Part shown: in pieces, positions 21,204-28,443 of the stretch
Layout of the letters: each line of letters starts with the position of its first letter
Numbering within the stretch: the stretch's first letter is position 1
Assembly (NCBI GenBank): GCA_030698805.1
Contig: JAUYMA010000009.1
Coordinates: 1 to 64,000, forward strand
Direction: 5' to 3'
Source of the DNA: Nanobdellota archaeon
Lineage (GTDB): Archaea; Nanobdellota; Nanobdellia; Pacearchaeales; GW2011-AR1
Length of the DNA: 64,000 nt
Program-made: the position numbers and the translations under genes
The notes under the pieces: model-generated
What the model was told of the DNA's origin: nothing
Database searches by the model: none
What the model saw: only the letters and a program-made list of their open reading frames with translations

Positions 21204-21512
21204 TTGGGGCTAAGGCGCAAAAATGCGCTGGTTGTTTTTTCAAGGCCTGAGAAAAAAATAATATCTAGCCTTGCCAATCTTCTTTACGAATCCCTATCGG
21301 ATAGACATAAAGTAATATTAAATTATGTTTTGCTTGAGAGACATCAGAGCATTACTGCTCTGATAAATAAGATAGCATTTGAGAAGAAATGGGCTAAATC
21401 TACGATATGGTATAATTTAAGGAAACTTCAGTCTTTTGGATTAGTTTTTTCTTCTGGTAAAGTAGGGCTGACAGATTTAGGAAAATGTTTAATAAAGGAG
21501 GGAGCTCGATGA
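21204..21512 (+). CDS. Winged-helix transcription regulator overlapping pheA
   Basis: 102 aa starting at TTG, since an in-frame stop lies just upstream. The fold is a winged helix: 'LSDRHKVILNYVLLERHQSITALINKIAFEKKWAKSTIWYNLRKLQSFGLVFSSGKVGLTDLGKCLI'. The ATG at 21182, about 26 nt after a TTTAAATA box, opens a different frame that ends at 21250, so either TTG is used or there is a frameshift near the A5 run at 21220. It overlaps the dehydratase gene by ATGA, suggesting it regulates that operon. Confidence 0.65.
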   Translation: MGLRRKNALVVFSRPEKKIISSLANLLYESLSDRHKVILNYVLLERHQSITALINKIAFEKKWAKSTIWYNLRKLQSFGLVFSSGKVGLTDLGKCLIKEGAR

Positions 21513-22363
21513 GTTTAGCAAGAAAGTTTGTGGTATTAGGTCCAGAAGCAAGTTTCAGTGATGAGGCTGCAAGGAATTATCTAAGAAGGACTAAGCAGGA
21601 AGCTGAAATTGTTTATTGCAACTCAATACCTGAATGTTTTAAGGCGGTTAAAGAAGGGACGGACTTGACTATTGTGCCTATCTTAAATTCGACTGTGGAG
21701 GCTTCCTGGATAAATTATACTCTGGCCGAACTAAAGGCGAATGGTCTAAAAATTTGTGGTGAAGAAATTCTTCCTATTAGGATGAATCTTCTGGGTGTTA
21801 AAGGCGCCAGACTGGAAGATATAACTGAAGTATATACTATAGAGAAGGCTTTTCAACAATGTGGGAATTATCTTGCTCAGAATTTGCCAGGAGTTAGGAA
21901 ACAGAATACTGGAAGTACAAGTGCTGCTGCAAAACTCGTTAGAGATTCGCAAGATATTGGAAAAGTAGCTATTGGAAATTTGCTGGCTGCAAAGATATAT
22001 AGCTTAGAAGTCTTGGCAGAAGATATTCATGACAATCCCAACAATGCCACTCGCTTTATTGTACTAGGACATTATGAGCCTCCTCCGAGTGGAAACGATA
22101 GAACAACATTAATTTTAGAATATAAAGATTCCTCAAGAGTAGGAGTGTTAGTGGGGGCTCTTCAGCATTTATCTTCAAGAGGAATTAATCTTCTTTATAT
22201 ACAATCCGTTCCAAATAGAACATTGGATAATTTTACATTCTATCTAGATATGGAGGGACATAAAGATGAGGGGCATATAAAGGAAGCTCTGCAAGAAATA
22301 GGAGAGATAAGAGAGATTAGTTTACTTAAGATAGCAGGTTCTTATCCGCGATTTGCACAATGA
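21509..22363 (+). CDS. pheA: Prephenate dehydratase-like protein with ACT domain
   Basis: 284 aa from the ATG at 21509, with GGAGGG directly upstream; the in-frame ATG at 21485 is inside the regulator gene and less likely. Two periplasmic-binding-like lobes carry 'GPEASFSDEAA' (usual GPxGTFS), 'NTGSTSAAAKL' and the signature 'NATRFIVLGH'; a C-terminal ACT domain (~200-280, 'LVGALQHLSSRGINLLYIQSVP') is the usual Phe sensor. The enzyme family converts prephenate to phenylpyruvate. The glycine of GTFS and the PIENS motif are altered (ASFS, PILNS), so activity or substrate may differ. Confidence 0.75.
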   Translation: MSLARKFVVLGPEASFSDEAARNYLRRTKQEAEIVYCNSIPECFKAVKEGTDLTIVPILNSTVEASWINYTLAELKANGLKICGEEILPIRMNLLGVKGARLEDITEVYTIEKAFQQCGNYLAQNLPGVRKQNTGSTSAAAKLVRDSQDIGKVAIGNLLAAKIYSLEVLAEDIHDNPNNATRFIVLGHYEPPPSGNDRTTLILEYKDSSRVGVLVGALQHLSSRGINLLYIQSVPNRTLDNFTFYLDMEGHKDEGHIKEALQEIGEIREISLLKIAGSYPRFAQ

Positions 22364-22388
22364 CTTAACGTGAGAAAAATATGTTAAG
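22364..22388. promoter_or_regulatory. Inverted repeat after pheA
   Basis: CTTAAC at 22364-22369 and GTTAAG at 22383-22388 form a 6-bp inverted repeat with a 13-nt spacer right after the dehydratase stop. It may be an RNA hairpin at the end of the transcript or an operator half-site pair. Confidence 0.3.
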
Positions 22389-22407
22389 GATTTTAGCAAT
22401 CTTTAAT

Positions 22408-22423
22408 AATATTCAAGAATATT
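22408..22423. promoter_or_regulatory. Palindrome upstream of M23 peptidase gene
   Basis: AATATTCAAGAATATT (7-bp arms, 2-nt centre) ends 4 nt before the ATG at 22428 and overlaps the predicted promoter region, so it is a plausible operator. Confidence 0.4.
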
Positions 22424-22427
22424 GTAA

Positions 22428-23051
22428 ATGATGAATATTTTTCCAGATTTGAAGGGTAAGAGATGGGTGCATATAGACCTCAACGCAGAATCTCTGAAGA
22501 CATCTTTGGATTTATCAAACTCAGAGATATGCAAGAGATGGATAGATGAGATTCATAAGAAGAAAGGTGTTGAGCATAGCTATGGCGGATTTCTTGAAGA
22601 TAGATCTAATTTATGGAAGGATCACTATAATAAAGAAATAAATGCTTTTGTTCATCTCGGAGTTGATTTTAGTGTTCCTGCTAGAACTAAAGTAGCCTTA
22701 GTTAGAAGAGCTAGAGTTGAATCCATTCTGATAGACAAAGATCAACATGGGGGATGGGGAGGAATGATAGTATGGAAATTGTTGGATGAAGATTATTATT
22801 TATCATATGGACACTTGAAGCATGAAATAAAATTAAAGGTGGGGGATATAAAAGAAGCTGGAGAAATATTTGCTGAAGTTGGAGAAAGTGATGAAAATGG
22901 GGGATGGTGGCCTCATCTTCATTTACAATTAATGGATCAAGGATTTATCGATGCTTTTGGAGGAGATTGGGGAGAAATTGATGGTTATCTTTCTAAAGGA
23001 AGCAAGCTAATTAAGAATGTATTTAATCCTATGAGATTAGTTGAGTTTTGA
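22428..23051 (+). CDS. M23-family (LytM-like) metallopeptidase domain protein
   Basis: 207 aa. The zinc-site motifs of M23 peptidases are present: HLGVD (His76, Asp80), YGHLKHE (His129) and HLHLQ (His163, His165). Characterised M23 enzymes cut Gly-Gly or peptidoglycan peptide bonds; this archaeal copy has no signal peptide or membrane segment, so it is predicted cytosolic and the substrate is unknown. A tandem ATGATG leaves the exact start ambiguous by one codon. A 129-bp remnant of a close relative lies at 26122-26250, showing duplication or repeated insertion of this gene. Confidence 0.8.
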   Translation: MMNIFPDLKGKRWVHIDLNAESLKTSLDLSNSEICKRWIDEIHKKKGVEHSYGGFLEDRSNLWKDHYNKEINAFVHLGVDFSVPARTKVALVRRARVESILIDKDQHGGWGGMIVWKLLDEDYYLSYGHLKHEIKLKVGDIKEAGEIFAEVGESDENGGWWPHLHLQLMDQGFIDAFGGDWGEIDGYLSKGSKLIKNVFNPMRLVEF

Positions 23052-23108
23052 TGCTTCTGCCGGACTCAGACCGTTTTTGCATATAATAAACTATCAAAGA
23101 ACAGACTT

Positions 23109-24383
23109 TTATTGTAAATTAGTTTTGTATGACCTTTTTCCAATAATGGTAGCAGATCCTGGTTGAATCTTGCCGGCGAGATCATACCCTTTGTCAGTCT
23201 CCCACCAACCAGGTTCAAACTTATCGGTAAAGTAAAGTTCATTGAGTGCTTTAACTTGCTTATATCCATACAACTGAAAATCGATGAGCCTTGCTGGAAA
23301 TCCCAGTTCGTAGGTAAGCGGTTTACCATCTATCTCCCAGCAAATAAGAGCGTTATTATTAAGGGACTGATTGAGCGGGATTGATGATTCATAGACTATT
23401 CCTCTTGGTCCTGGAATGCTTATTTGTCTAATATACAGCTCATTTAGTGGAAGCTTAGGTTTTACATGCTCAACAATGTCTTTTAGCAAGACCCCTTTAA
23501 CAATATTAGGTTCCGCCCAATTACACACACATACAAAAAGCCCTGATTGTTCAGTAACTGGAAATTGTGTTTGAAGGTCGTGCAATGATAATTCAGCCAT
23601 TTTCTCAACTTTTCCACTTATTTTAAGCCTATAGGAGTTTAGCGAGATATGTTGAGGTATTCCCTCTTGTCTAAAAGGAACAGTTGGTCTTTGGATTGAG
23701 AGAGGTATAGAAACGTCAGTACTTTCTTTGAGACTATAATTTGGAGGAGTGCCATCCCACTGAATTAGACGAATCCCTGTTTGATTATCACGAGTTCCGA
23801 CGTAAGTAGGAACTCGAAAGAATGAATCGATAGCGTGTGGGATGTGCCAATGCGATCCTCCCCTTAGCACTGCCACATCAGAACTCAACTTCTTTAAATC
23901 TCTAGGCAAGCACCATTCGCCAACATTGCCTATTAAATCTGAAATTCCATCTGGAGAGCTTCCATGAGGATATGTATTGATGGGAGCAATTCCCGGTTCT
24001 GTAAATTCTCCAAAGAAAGATAAACGTGCTCTTTTATCTAAATCTTGTACATCATCTCCCCAAGGAAAACGAGTACCTCCTTTATTGGTAGCTATATATT
24101 CCCAAACTAACTCGTTAGGTAGTTGAGCACTAGTAAAATGAGCAAATGCTTCCGCTTCAAAAAATGAAATGCCTGTTACCGGCATGTCTAATGAGGAGTA
24201 ACGCTTTTTCTTCCAATAAGCAGGTTTGTTAAATAATTGTGATTTTTTCCATTTCCACCCATCTTCTGACCAGAATTTTCTTGAAAAATATCCGCGTGAT
24301 GTGATAAAATCGGAGTATTCCTGAACAGTTACTAGGTTTTTGCTCATCAAGATATGTTCATCAATTTTAATCCATTCTGTCAT
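23109..24383 (-). CDS. Fusion of an FGE/SUMF1-like domain with a sulfite-oxidase-like molybdopterin domain
   Basis: 424 aa. Residues ~1-208 are a formylglycine-generating-enzyme-like fold ('MSKNLVTVQEYSDFI', 'MPVTGISFFEAEAFAHF', 'LPNELVWEYIA', 'DLIGNVGEWC', 'VLRGGSHW', 'GIRLIQW'). The paired active-site Cys near RGGS of true FGE are absent. Residues ~245-410 match the oxidoreductase molybdopterin-binding domain, with 'YRLKISGKV', 'LSLHDLQ', candidate Mo-ligand Cys285 in 'VCVCNW', 'GVLLKDI' and 'GYKQVKALNELYF'. No signal peptide. The start overlaps the upstream DUF2000 gene by 4 nt. The combination is unusual; substrate unknown. Confidence 0.75.
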   Translation of the reverse strand: MTEWIKIDEHILMSKNLVTVQEYSDFITSRGYFSRKFWSEDGWKWKKSQLFNKPAYWKKKRYSSLDMPVTGISFFEAEAFAHFTSAQLPNELVWEYIATNKGGTRFPWGDDVQDLDKRARLSFFGEFTEPGIAPINTYPHGSSPDGISDLIGNVGEWCLPRDLKKLSSDVAVLRGGSHWHIPHAIDSFFRVPTYVGTRDNQTGIRLIQWDGTPPNYSLKESTDVSIPLSIQRPTVPFRQEGIPQHISLNSYRLKISGKVEKMAELSLHDLQTQFPVTEQSGLFVCVCNWAEPNIVKGVLLKDIVEHVKPKLPLNELYIRQISIPGPRGIVYESSIPLNQSLNNNALICWEIDGKPLTYELGFPARLIDFQLYGYKQVKALNELYFTDKFEPGWWETDKGYDLAGKIQPGSATIIGKRSYKTNLQ

Positions 24384-24775
24384 CGTAATAAGGGTAAATC
24401 GCCGCAGAATTTCTGAACAAGCTTATCTTCTCCTAAGACACCAATACCTATGATTGTCACTTCTTCAATGGATTTTCCTTTTACTCTTTGTATATACTCT
24501 TCATAACTTATTGTAGATTGTCCTTCTCTTGTAAAAACCATATACTTTAATTTATTCTTTTTGGCTCGATTAAGCAAGTCCTTCCAATCTCGATTATTCT
24601 TTTTCACAATAAGAATTGGAATCTTCGTGATAGGAATATATGTAAAATGCTGAGCATCTATTTCTGTTCCAATTAAATCTTGTTCATTATGGAAAAGACC
24701 AGAGGCAATACACGCTGAAGCATTTGCTAAAAAGCCTTGCCCGAGTGTCTCATCCAATGCAATTGCTATTTTCAT
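24380..24775 (-). CDS. DUF2000 family protein
   Basis: 131 aa matching the DUF2000 pattern: 'MKIAIALDETLGQGFLANASACIASGL', 'DLIGTEIDAQ', 'PITKIPILIVKKN', and the C-terminal 'IIGIGVLGEDKLVQKFCGDLPLLR'. The family has a peptidyl-tRNA-hydrolase-2-like fold and no established function. It is the first gene of a two-gene operon with the FGE/sulfite-oxidase fusion (ATGA overlap), so the two products probably act in one process. Confidence 0.75.
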   Translation of the reverse strand: MKIAIALDETLGQGFLANASACIASGLFHNEQDLIGTEIDAQHFTYIPITKIPILIVKKNNRDWKDLLNRAKKNKLKYMVFTREGQSTISYEEYIQRVKGKSIEEVTIIGIGVLGEDKLVQKFCGDLPLLR

Positions 24776-24800
24776 GAGACTTAGGTCACAATTGAAGTAT

Positions 24801-24817
24801 ATTAACTTAATGTTAAT
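24801..24817. promoter_or_regulatory. Palindromic operator between DUF2000 and ACT genes
   Basis: ATTAAC-TTAAT-GTTAAT is a 6-bp inverted repeat centred in the 94-bp divergent region, followed by another ATTAAC half-site at about 24821. Its position between two divergent promoters suggests one regulator controls both, most simply the ACT protein encoded on the right. Confidence 0.45.
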
Positions 24818-24869
24818 TTATTAACAATTATTGAGAAATGTATTTAAAGGAAAGAATACTGGTGGGAGA

Positions 24870-25535
24870 ATGGTAACTGTTCAGCATCTTGTTAAGAAAG
24901 AATTAGAGAGAAATCCATTTTTAATAGATATTCTACAGCAACAACTCATTAATATTACTGCTCTCGCACTAAAGCTTCAACCAATCATTGAAAAAGAACT
25001 GCAAAGATCTGTAAAGATAACTGCAATAAGTATGGCGTTAAGAAGACATTCTACAGAGATCGCCAAAAGATCAGTATTTCATTGGAAATTTCCGAAAGAT
25101 TTAGAAGTTTCTACAAAATCTCAAATCTATGAGGTTGCAATAGAAAAAACTCCCAAATCAAAGAAAATTTTTGACCAATTATATACTAATATTAAAAGAC
25201 ATAAAGGAGAATTTCTTTCATTTGTTGAAGGGACATATGAAATAGTGGTTTTTACAAATCAACGTAACAAGAACCAAGTTAAGCATGCTATCAAAGGTCA
25301 AAAAATAACTTCTGAGCAAAATAATCTAGCGTATGTAACTGTAAATTGGGCAAAAATCACAAAAGATATTCCTGGAATTTACTATAGGATTACAAGAGAA
25401 TTAGCTTTCAAAAATATCTCCATTCAATCATTTCATACCATTGGAGCGGAAATGATTATTTTCTTTAAAGAAGAGGACTTTGTAAGGGCCTACCAAGTAA
25501 TTGATAGTATCCTACATAATAAGAGCCAAATGTAA
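24870..25535 (+). CDS. ACT-domain protein with N-terminal helical DNA-binding-like region
   Basis: 221 aa from the ATG at 24870; the upstream in-frame TTG at 24831 lies in the promoter, since TATTTAAAG sits ~26 nt before 24870. The N-terminus (~1-70, 'LVKKELERNPFLIDILQQQLINITALALKLQPIIEKEL ... AISMALRRH') looks like a helix-turn-helix region, and the C-terminus (~150-215, 'IPGIYYRITRELAFKNISIQSFHTIGAEMIIFF') is an ACT ligand-binding fold like those of aspartate kinases. A small-molecule-responsive regulator of the divergent DUF2000 operon is a reasonable inference. Confidence 0.65.
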   Translation: MVTVQHLVKKELERNPFLIDILQQQLINITALALKLQPIIEKELQRSVKITAISMALRRHSTEIAKRSVFHWKFPKDLEVSTKSQIYEVAIEKTPKSKKIFDQLYTNIKRHKGEFLSFVEGTYEIVVFTNQRNKNQVKHAIKGQKITSEQNNLAYVTVNWAKITKDIPGIYYRITRELAFKNISIQSFHTIGAEMIIFFKEEDFVRAYQVIDSILHNKSQM

Positions 25536-25635
25536 TTTATATTACTTGAGACAATTCTCTTAAATAATAAAAGTCTTTAGTTTGTATAACATCACACTTA
25601 CAAAACTTTCACCATGAAGATGCCATAAAGGTATT

Positions 25636-25711
25636 ATGCCCCGACCGAGCAAGCAGAATGAGTTAGATGCCCTAACAGTAAGATAAATAAGTACGTCTTA
25701 TATATAAATCT
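25636..25711 (+). repeat. Direct repeat copy A, beginning with a tRNA-Glu 3'-end match (attL-like)
   Basis: The first 12 bp, ATGCCCCGACCG (25636-25647), are identical to 32101-32112 at the 3' end of the tRNA-Glu gene. The following ~45 bp (AGCAAGCAGAATGAGTTAGA... including a GTTAG/CTAAC hairpin) recur at 26264 onward with few differences. The copy ends in a TATA-like ATAAATAAG that probably serves the gene at 25713. Confidence 0.65.
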
Positions 25712-25712
25712 T

Positions 25713-26078
25713 ATGGGTAAAGAAAATAAAAAAGAAGAGATAGACTTAGTTAAATGGTATGAAGAGGAAGAAAAAAGAAAAAAAGACGCTCAAAAAAAAG
25801 AAGAGGATAGAAAGGCCGAACAAGAAGTTAAATTAGAAAAAAATCGTCGTGATAAAATTCCGAAGAAATGTCAATTGTGCAACTCTTCTTTTAATATCTT
25901 CCCATATATTTGCCCATATTGTAAAAAATATCATTGTGATAAACATAGGCTTCCTGAAGATCATAAATGTCCTAATCCCAAATTACCTTTATATATGAAA
26001 AAAGGTTTAGGAAGTAAAAAGAAGGGCCTATATAAGATATATCCTAATAAAGAAGCACAAGCAGAAGTTACTTGGTGA
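25713..26078 (+). CDS. AN1-type zinc finger protein
   Basis: 121 aa. A Lys/Glu-rich, probably coiled N-terminal half (~1-50) is followed by an AN1-like zinc finger (~52-90): CQLC, then 'FPYICPYCKKYHCDKHRLPEDHKC', with the expected Cys/His ligands, and a basic Lys-rich tail. AN1 fingers occur in archaeal and eukaryotic stress or ubiquitin-linked proteins; many archaeal versions are membrane-linked, but here there is no transmembrane helix. It sits alone between the two copies of a direct repeat. Confidence 0.75.
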   Translation: MGKENKKEEIDLVKWYEEEEKRKKDAQKKEEDRKAEQEVKLEKNRRDKIPKKCQLCNSSFNIFPYICPYCKKYHCDKHRLPEDHKCPNPKLPLYMKKGLGSKKKGLYKIYPNKEAQAEVTW

Positions 26079-26121
26079 TACGTCTAAAGAAAAATTATTA
26101 AGTTTAAATCCTATATTAATA

Positions 26122-26250
26122 TTACAATTACTGGATCAAGGATTTATCGATGCTTTTGGAGGAGACTGGGGAGAAATAGAGGGTTATCTTCCTAAAGGAA
26201 GCAAGTTAATTAAGAATGTATTTAATTCTAGAAGGTTAGTTGAGTTTTAA
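26122..26250 (+). pseudogene. C-terminal remnant of an M23 peptidase gene
   Basis: About 129 bp match the 3' end of the intact M23 gene (22925-23051) at roughly 90% of bases; the decoded tail 'LDQGFIDAFGGDWGEIEGYL' and the ending RLVEF are nearly the same. There is no start codon or catalytic region, so it is a fragment. Its stop codon supplies the first base of repeat copy B, and the homologous stop at 23051 is also followed by ATGC, which suggests a shared insertion boundary. Confidence 0.8.
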
Positions 26251-26331
26251 TGCCCTCTCGACCGGAGCAAGCAGAATGAGTTAGATGCCCTAACAATAAA
26301 ATAAATAAGGAGCGGTTCTATATAAACCTAT
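26250..26331 (+). repeat. Direct repeat copy B (degenerate tRNA-Glu end)
   Basis: ATGCCC-TCT-CGACCGG corresponds to the tRNA-Glu 3' end with a 3-nt insertion, followed by the same GAGCAAGCAGAATGAGTTAGA segment as copy A and again ATAAATAAG. No plus-strand gene follows this copy; the next gene is convergent. It is a likely older or displaced boundary of the element extending to tRNA-Glu. Confidence 0.6.
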
Positions 26332-26334
26332 TGT

Positions 26335-27192
26335 TTAATTCTCCTCTTTTCGTTTTGTTCTATCCCAAAGTTTAATAAAACTCAATATAGCAGAAGGAAG
26401 AGTGAAACATACTATTGCAATTAATCCAAATATGTATGCAACTACCTTTGATTGTTTTTCTTCATAGTCATTAGGATCTAAAAAAGTATAATCTCTTGCT
26501 ACTGAAAAAAGTCTACTTTGATTATTTTCATCTACTCCAGTTATTACAAATTGAATCCTTTTCAAATTATAAGGTGCAATAAACGTTCCATTTGTAAAGT
26601 CTAGAGTTAGGGACGTACTATCCTTAAAAGAGAAGATAACCATTTTAGACCCTCCGTGCAAGCTAATATCTGATATAAAGTTACATTTTACTAGCTCTCC
26701 TGCAAGATAAACTAATTTTTGAGTCGACTCGATGCATTTCACCTCTCCTACTTTAGTCCTATAGTTCGTACTTCCATCTAATAAATTTTGCTCTAAAGAT
26801 TTAACTCCCCATATAGAATCTATAATTGGAATTCCGGTAAAGATTATAATTGCCCCCACTGTGAAAAATACAGCCAACCCCCAGTTAAAGCTTTGTTTTT
26901 TATATTTTGAGAAAGAAAACCGAATTTTTAATATGATAAATGCTAGAGAAATAAAAATTATGGGCACAATTATTGCGAATGATGTATAGATATTTTGAAT
27001 TCCTATTGACCGGAGGATAATTTCCCAATAAGCCCCTATTAAAGTCTTAGCTGGAAGAAGATCTGATTTAAACAACCAAATCAAGATTATTATAAGATAA
27101 ACCACGAAAAAAATGGACAAATAGTGCAAAACTTCTTTTGAATTCTTTTCTTTATCTCTTTTAGAGGGGCTGGTTAAAGATTTTTCATTCAT
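26335..27192 (-). CDS. Membrane protein of the integrative element
   Basis: 285 aa. Three hydrophobic helices in the first half (~24-44, ~70-91, ~105-126) and one near the C-terminus (~250-272) flank a ~110-residue beta-rich exterior domain with two Cys ('VGEVKCIEST', 'ELVKCNFIS') and NxS/T sequons. The basic termini are predicted inside. No family is recognised. Its position in the element suggests a role in element transfer, exclusion or host envelope modification, but that is a guess. Confidence 0.5.
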   Translation of the reverse strand: MNEKSLTSPSKRDKEKNSKEVLHYLSIFFVVYLIIILIWLFKSDLLPAKTLIGAYWEIILRSIGIQNIYTSFAIIVPIIFISLAFIILKIRFSFSKYKKQSFNWGLAVFFTVGAIIIFTGIPIIDSIWGVKSLEQNLLDGSTNYRTKVGEVKCIESTQKLVYLAGELVKCNFISDISLHGGSKMVIFSFKDSTSLTLDFTNGTFIAPYNLKRIQFVITGVDENNQSRLFSVARDYTFLDPNDYEEKQSKVVAYIFGLIAIVCFTLPSAILSFIKLWDRTKRKEEN

Positions 27193-27259
27193 TGATTTTG
27201 AAAGAGCACAAATCTTTTATATCTTGTCTTTTCAAATAAAGCCTTCTTCAAATGTGGGG

Positions 27260-27814
27260 TCAGGAGCAGCTTTCATATCTTTTAATTTCATTTAATAGTA
27301 TTTGATAATTAGTAGTTGTCGGGTCATCGATGAATGTTCTATAAGTATTTCCAAATACTACATAGTTGCAAGTGTCAGTGGGAGATTTAATTTCAATATT
27401 AAAGACAAAAGCATTTTTTTCCATTACTGATAAAGTTGACAATACATCCACTACCTGCTCCTCCCGATTTCCTAAAGATTTCATTACAAGCATAACACTT
27501 ACTTTATTAGAGTAGCAAGAATCGTCCAGATTAGGGCAGATAGTATTGTCTTTAATTTTATGCCATTCAAAAAATGGGGCTCTTGCAGAAATATTAATTG
27601 CCCCTAATAATAGCACCTCATATCCCCTATCTGCAAGACTCTCCCTTGCCCATTTCTCACTGAGTTCCTTTTCACTTAGCGGGATTTCTTTATTGCTTGG
27701 GGAAGATAGGAGACTTAGTACCCAAAGAATAACTATAATAAAAATCACAATTGCCCACCATCGTTTATACCAAGCTTTCTTTTCTTTTGGTATTTCTTCT
27801 TTGTTTTTTGCCAT
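27260..27814 (-). CDS. Single-pass membrane-anchored protein
   Basis: 184 aa. A charged N-terminus (~1-18) and one transmembrane helix (~22-40, 'WWAIVIFIIVILWVLSLL') place the ~140-residue remainder outside the cell. That domain has five Cys, two of them in 'CPNLDDSCYSN'. No family is recognised. It lies upstream of the four-helix membrane gene on the same strand with a 67-bp gap. Confidence 0.5.
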   Translation of the reverse strand: MAKNKEEIPKEKKAWYKRWWAIVIFIIVILWVLSLLSSPSNKEIPLSEKELSEKWARESLADRGYEVLLLGAINISARAPFFEWHKIKDNTICPNLDDSCYSNKVSVMLVMKSLGNREEQVVDVLSTLSVMEKNAFVFNIEIKSPTDTCNYVVFGNTYRTFIDDPTTTNYQILLNEIKRYESCS

Positions 27815-27875
27815 TTAACCCTATATCTATAATTACACAGATTTCCTATAAAAAACTATCGGTACTTTTACACAG

Positions 27876-28088
27876 ATGGGAAGAAGGAATATTTTGAATG
27901 TAATTGAAGATATTCTTAGAGCTTTGAAGAAAAAAGATGAAATGTCGGTTAAGAGTATTTCTGAAGAAGTAAAATCTCAATGGGAAACCACTATAAAAGC
28001 TTTAGAGTTTATGAAGAGAGTTAATTTAGTCAAAGAAAGAGAAGGTAAGAAAACGCATAAAACGGAAGGGCCCTTCTCCTTAAAATGA
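27876..28088 (+). CDS. Small winged-helix DNA-binding protein
   Basis: 70 aa. The sequence 'ILNVIEDILRALKKKDEMSV' followed by 'SISEEVKSQWETTIKALEFMKRVNLVKEREG' is a compact winged helix of the MarR/ArsR kind, common in archaeal plasmids and viruses. It is divergent from the membrane gene at 27814, whose promoter it may regulate, and precedes a gene-free structured region. Confidence 0.6.
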   Translation: MGRRNILNVIEDILRALKKKDEMSVKSISEEVKSQWETTIKALEFMKRVNLVKEREGKKTHKTEGPFSLK

Positions 28089-28443
28089 CTATTTCTAAAA
28101 AATTTGTCTAAGATCTACCTATCTCCTATTTGGTTCTTTCCTAAAGGTCGCTAATACTATCAATTCCATGCTACGCTATCGCTCCGCATGGTTGTTCTAT
28201 GTCTAACCTTCGCTTACGCTCAGGTTTCAAAGCCAGGGGGGAGACAGGGGAAGGGGAAGGCAGCGCAAGAGGGGTAAGGGGTGAATTGCGCTGCAGCATA
28301 CAAGCCACAATCCTTTCCTTTGTTTCGCCTATTTGAGAGAGTTCGAGCTTTAAGAGCTAGAAGAACTTAAGTTTGCTTTCAGCAAACTTAGTCTGGATAG
28401 ATTAAAAGCCCAGAGCGCTAGCGAATGGGCGAAATGTCAAGGT
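28089..28443. other. Gene-free G-rich region with multiple hairpins
   Basis: No gene is seen. Perfect inverted repeats are TAAGTTTGCT/AGCAAACTTA (28368-28390, 3-nt loop), GCAGCGCAA/TTGCGCTGC (28260-28294), CCATGC/GCATGG (28166-28191) and AACCT/AGGTT (28205-28226). Five runs of at least four G lie at 28236-28281, enough for a G-quadruplex. The region is visibly richer in GC than its surroundings and abuts the D5-like ATPase gene. A replication origin or an element RNA is the most plausible role. Confidence 0.5.

Noticed and set aside
23109..24383. EgtB (ergothioneine) assignment together with the EgtD-like gene at 32301
   Set aside because: No DinB-like domain or EgtB iron-site motif is seen in the fusion, and the two genes are 8 kb apart across a mobile element.
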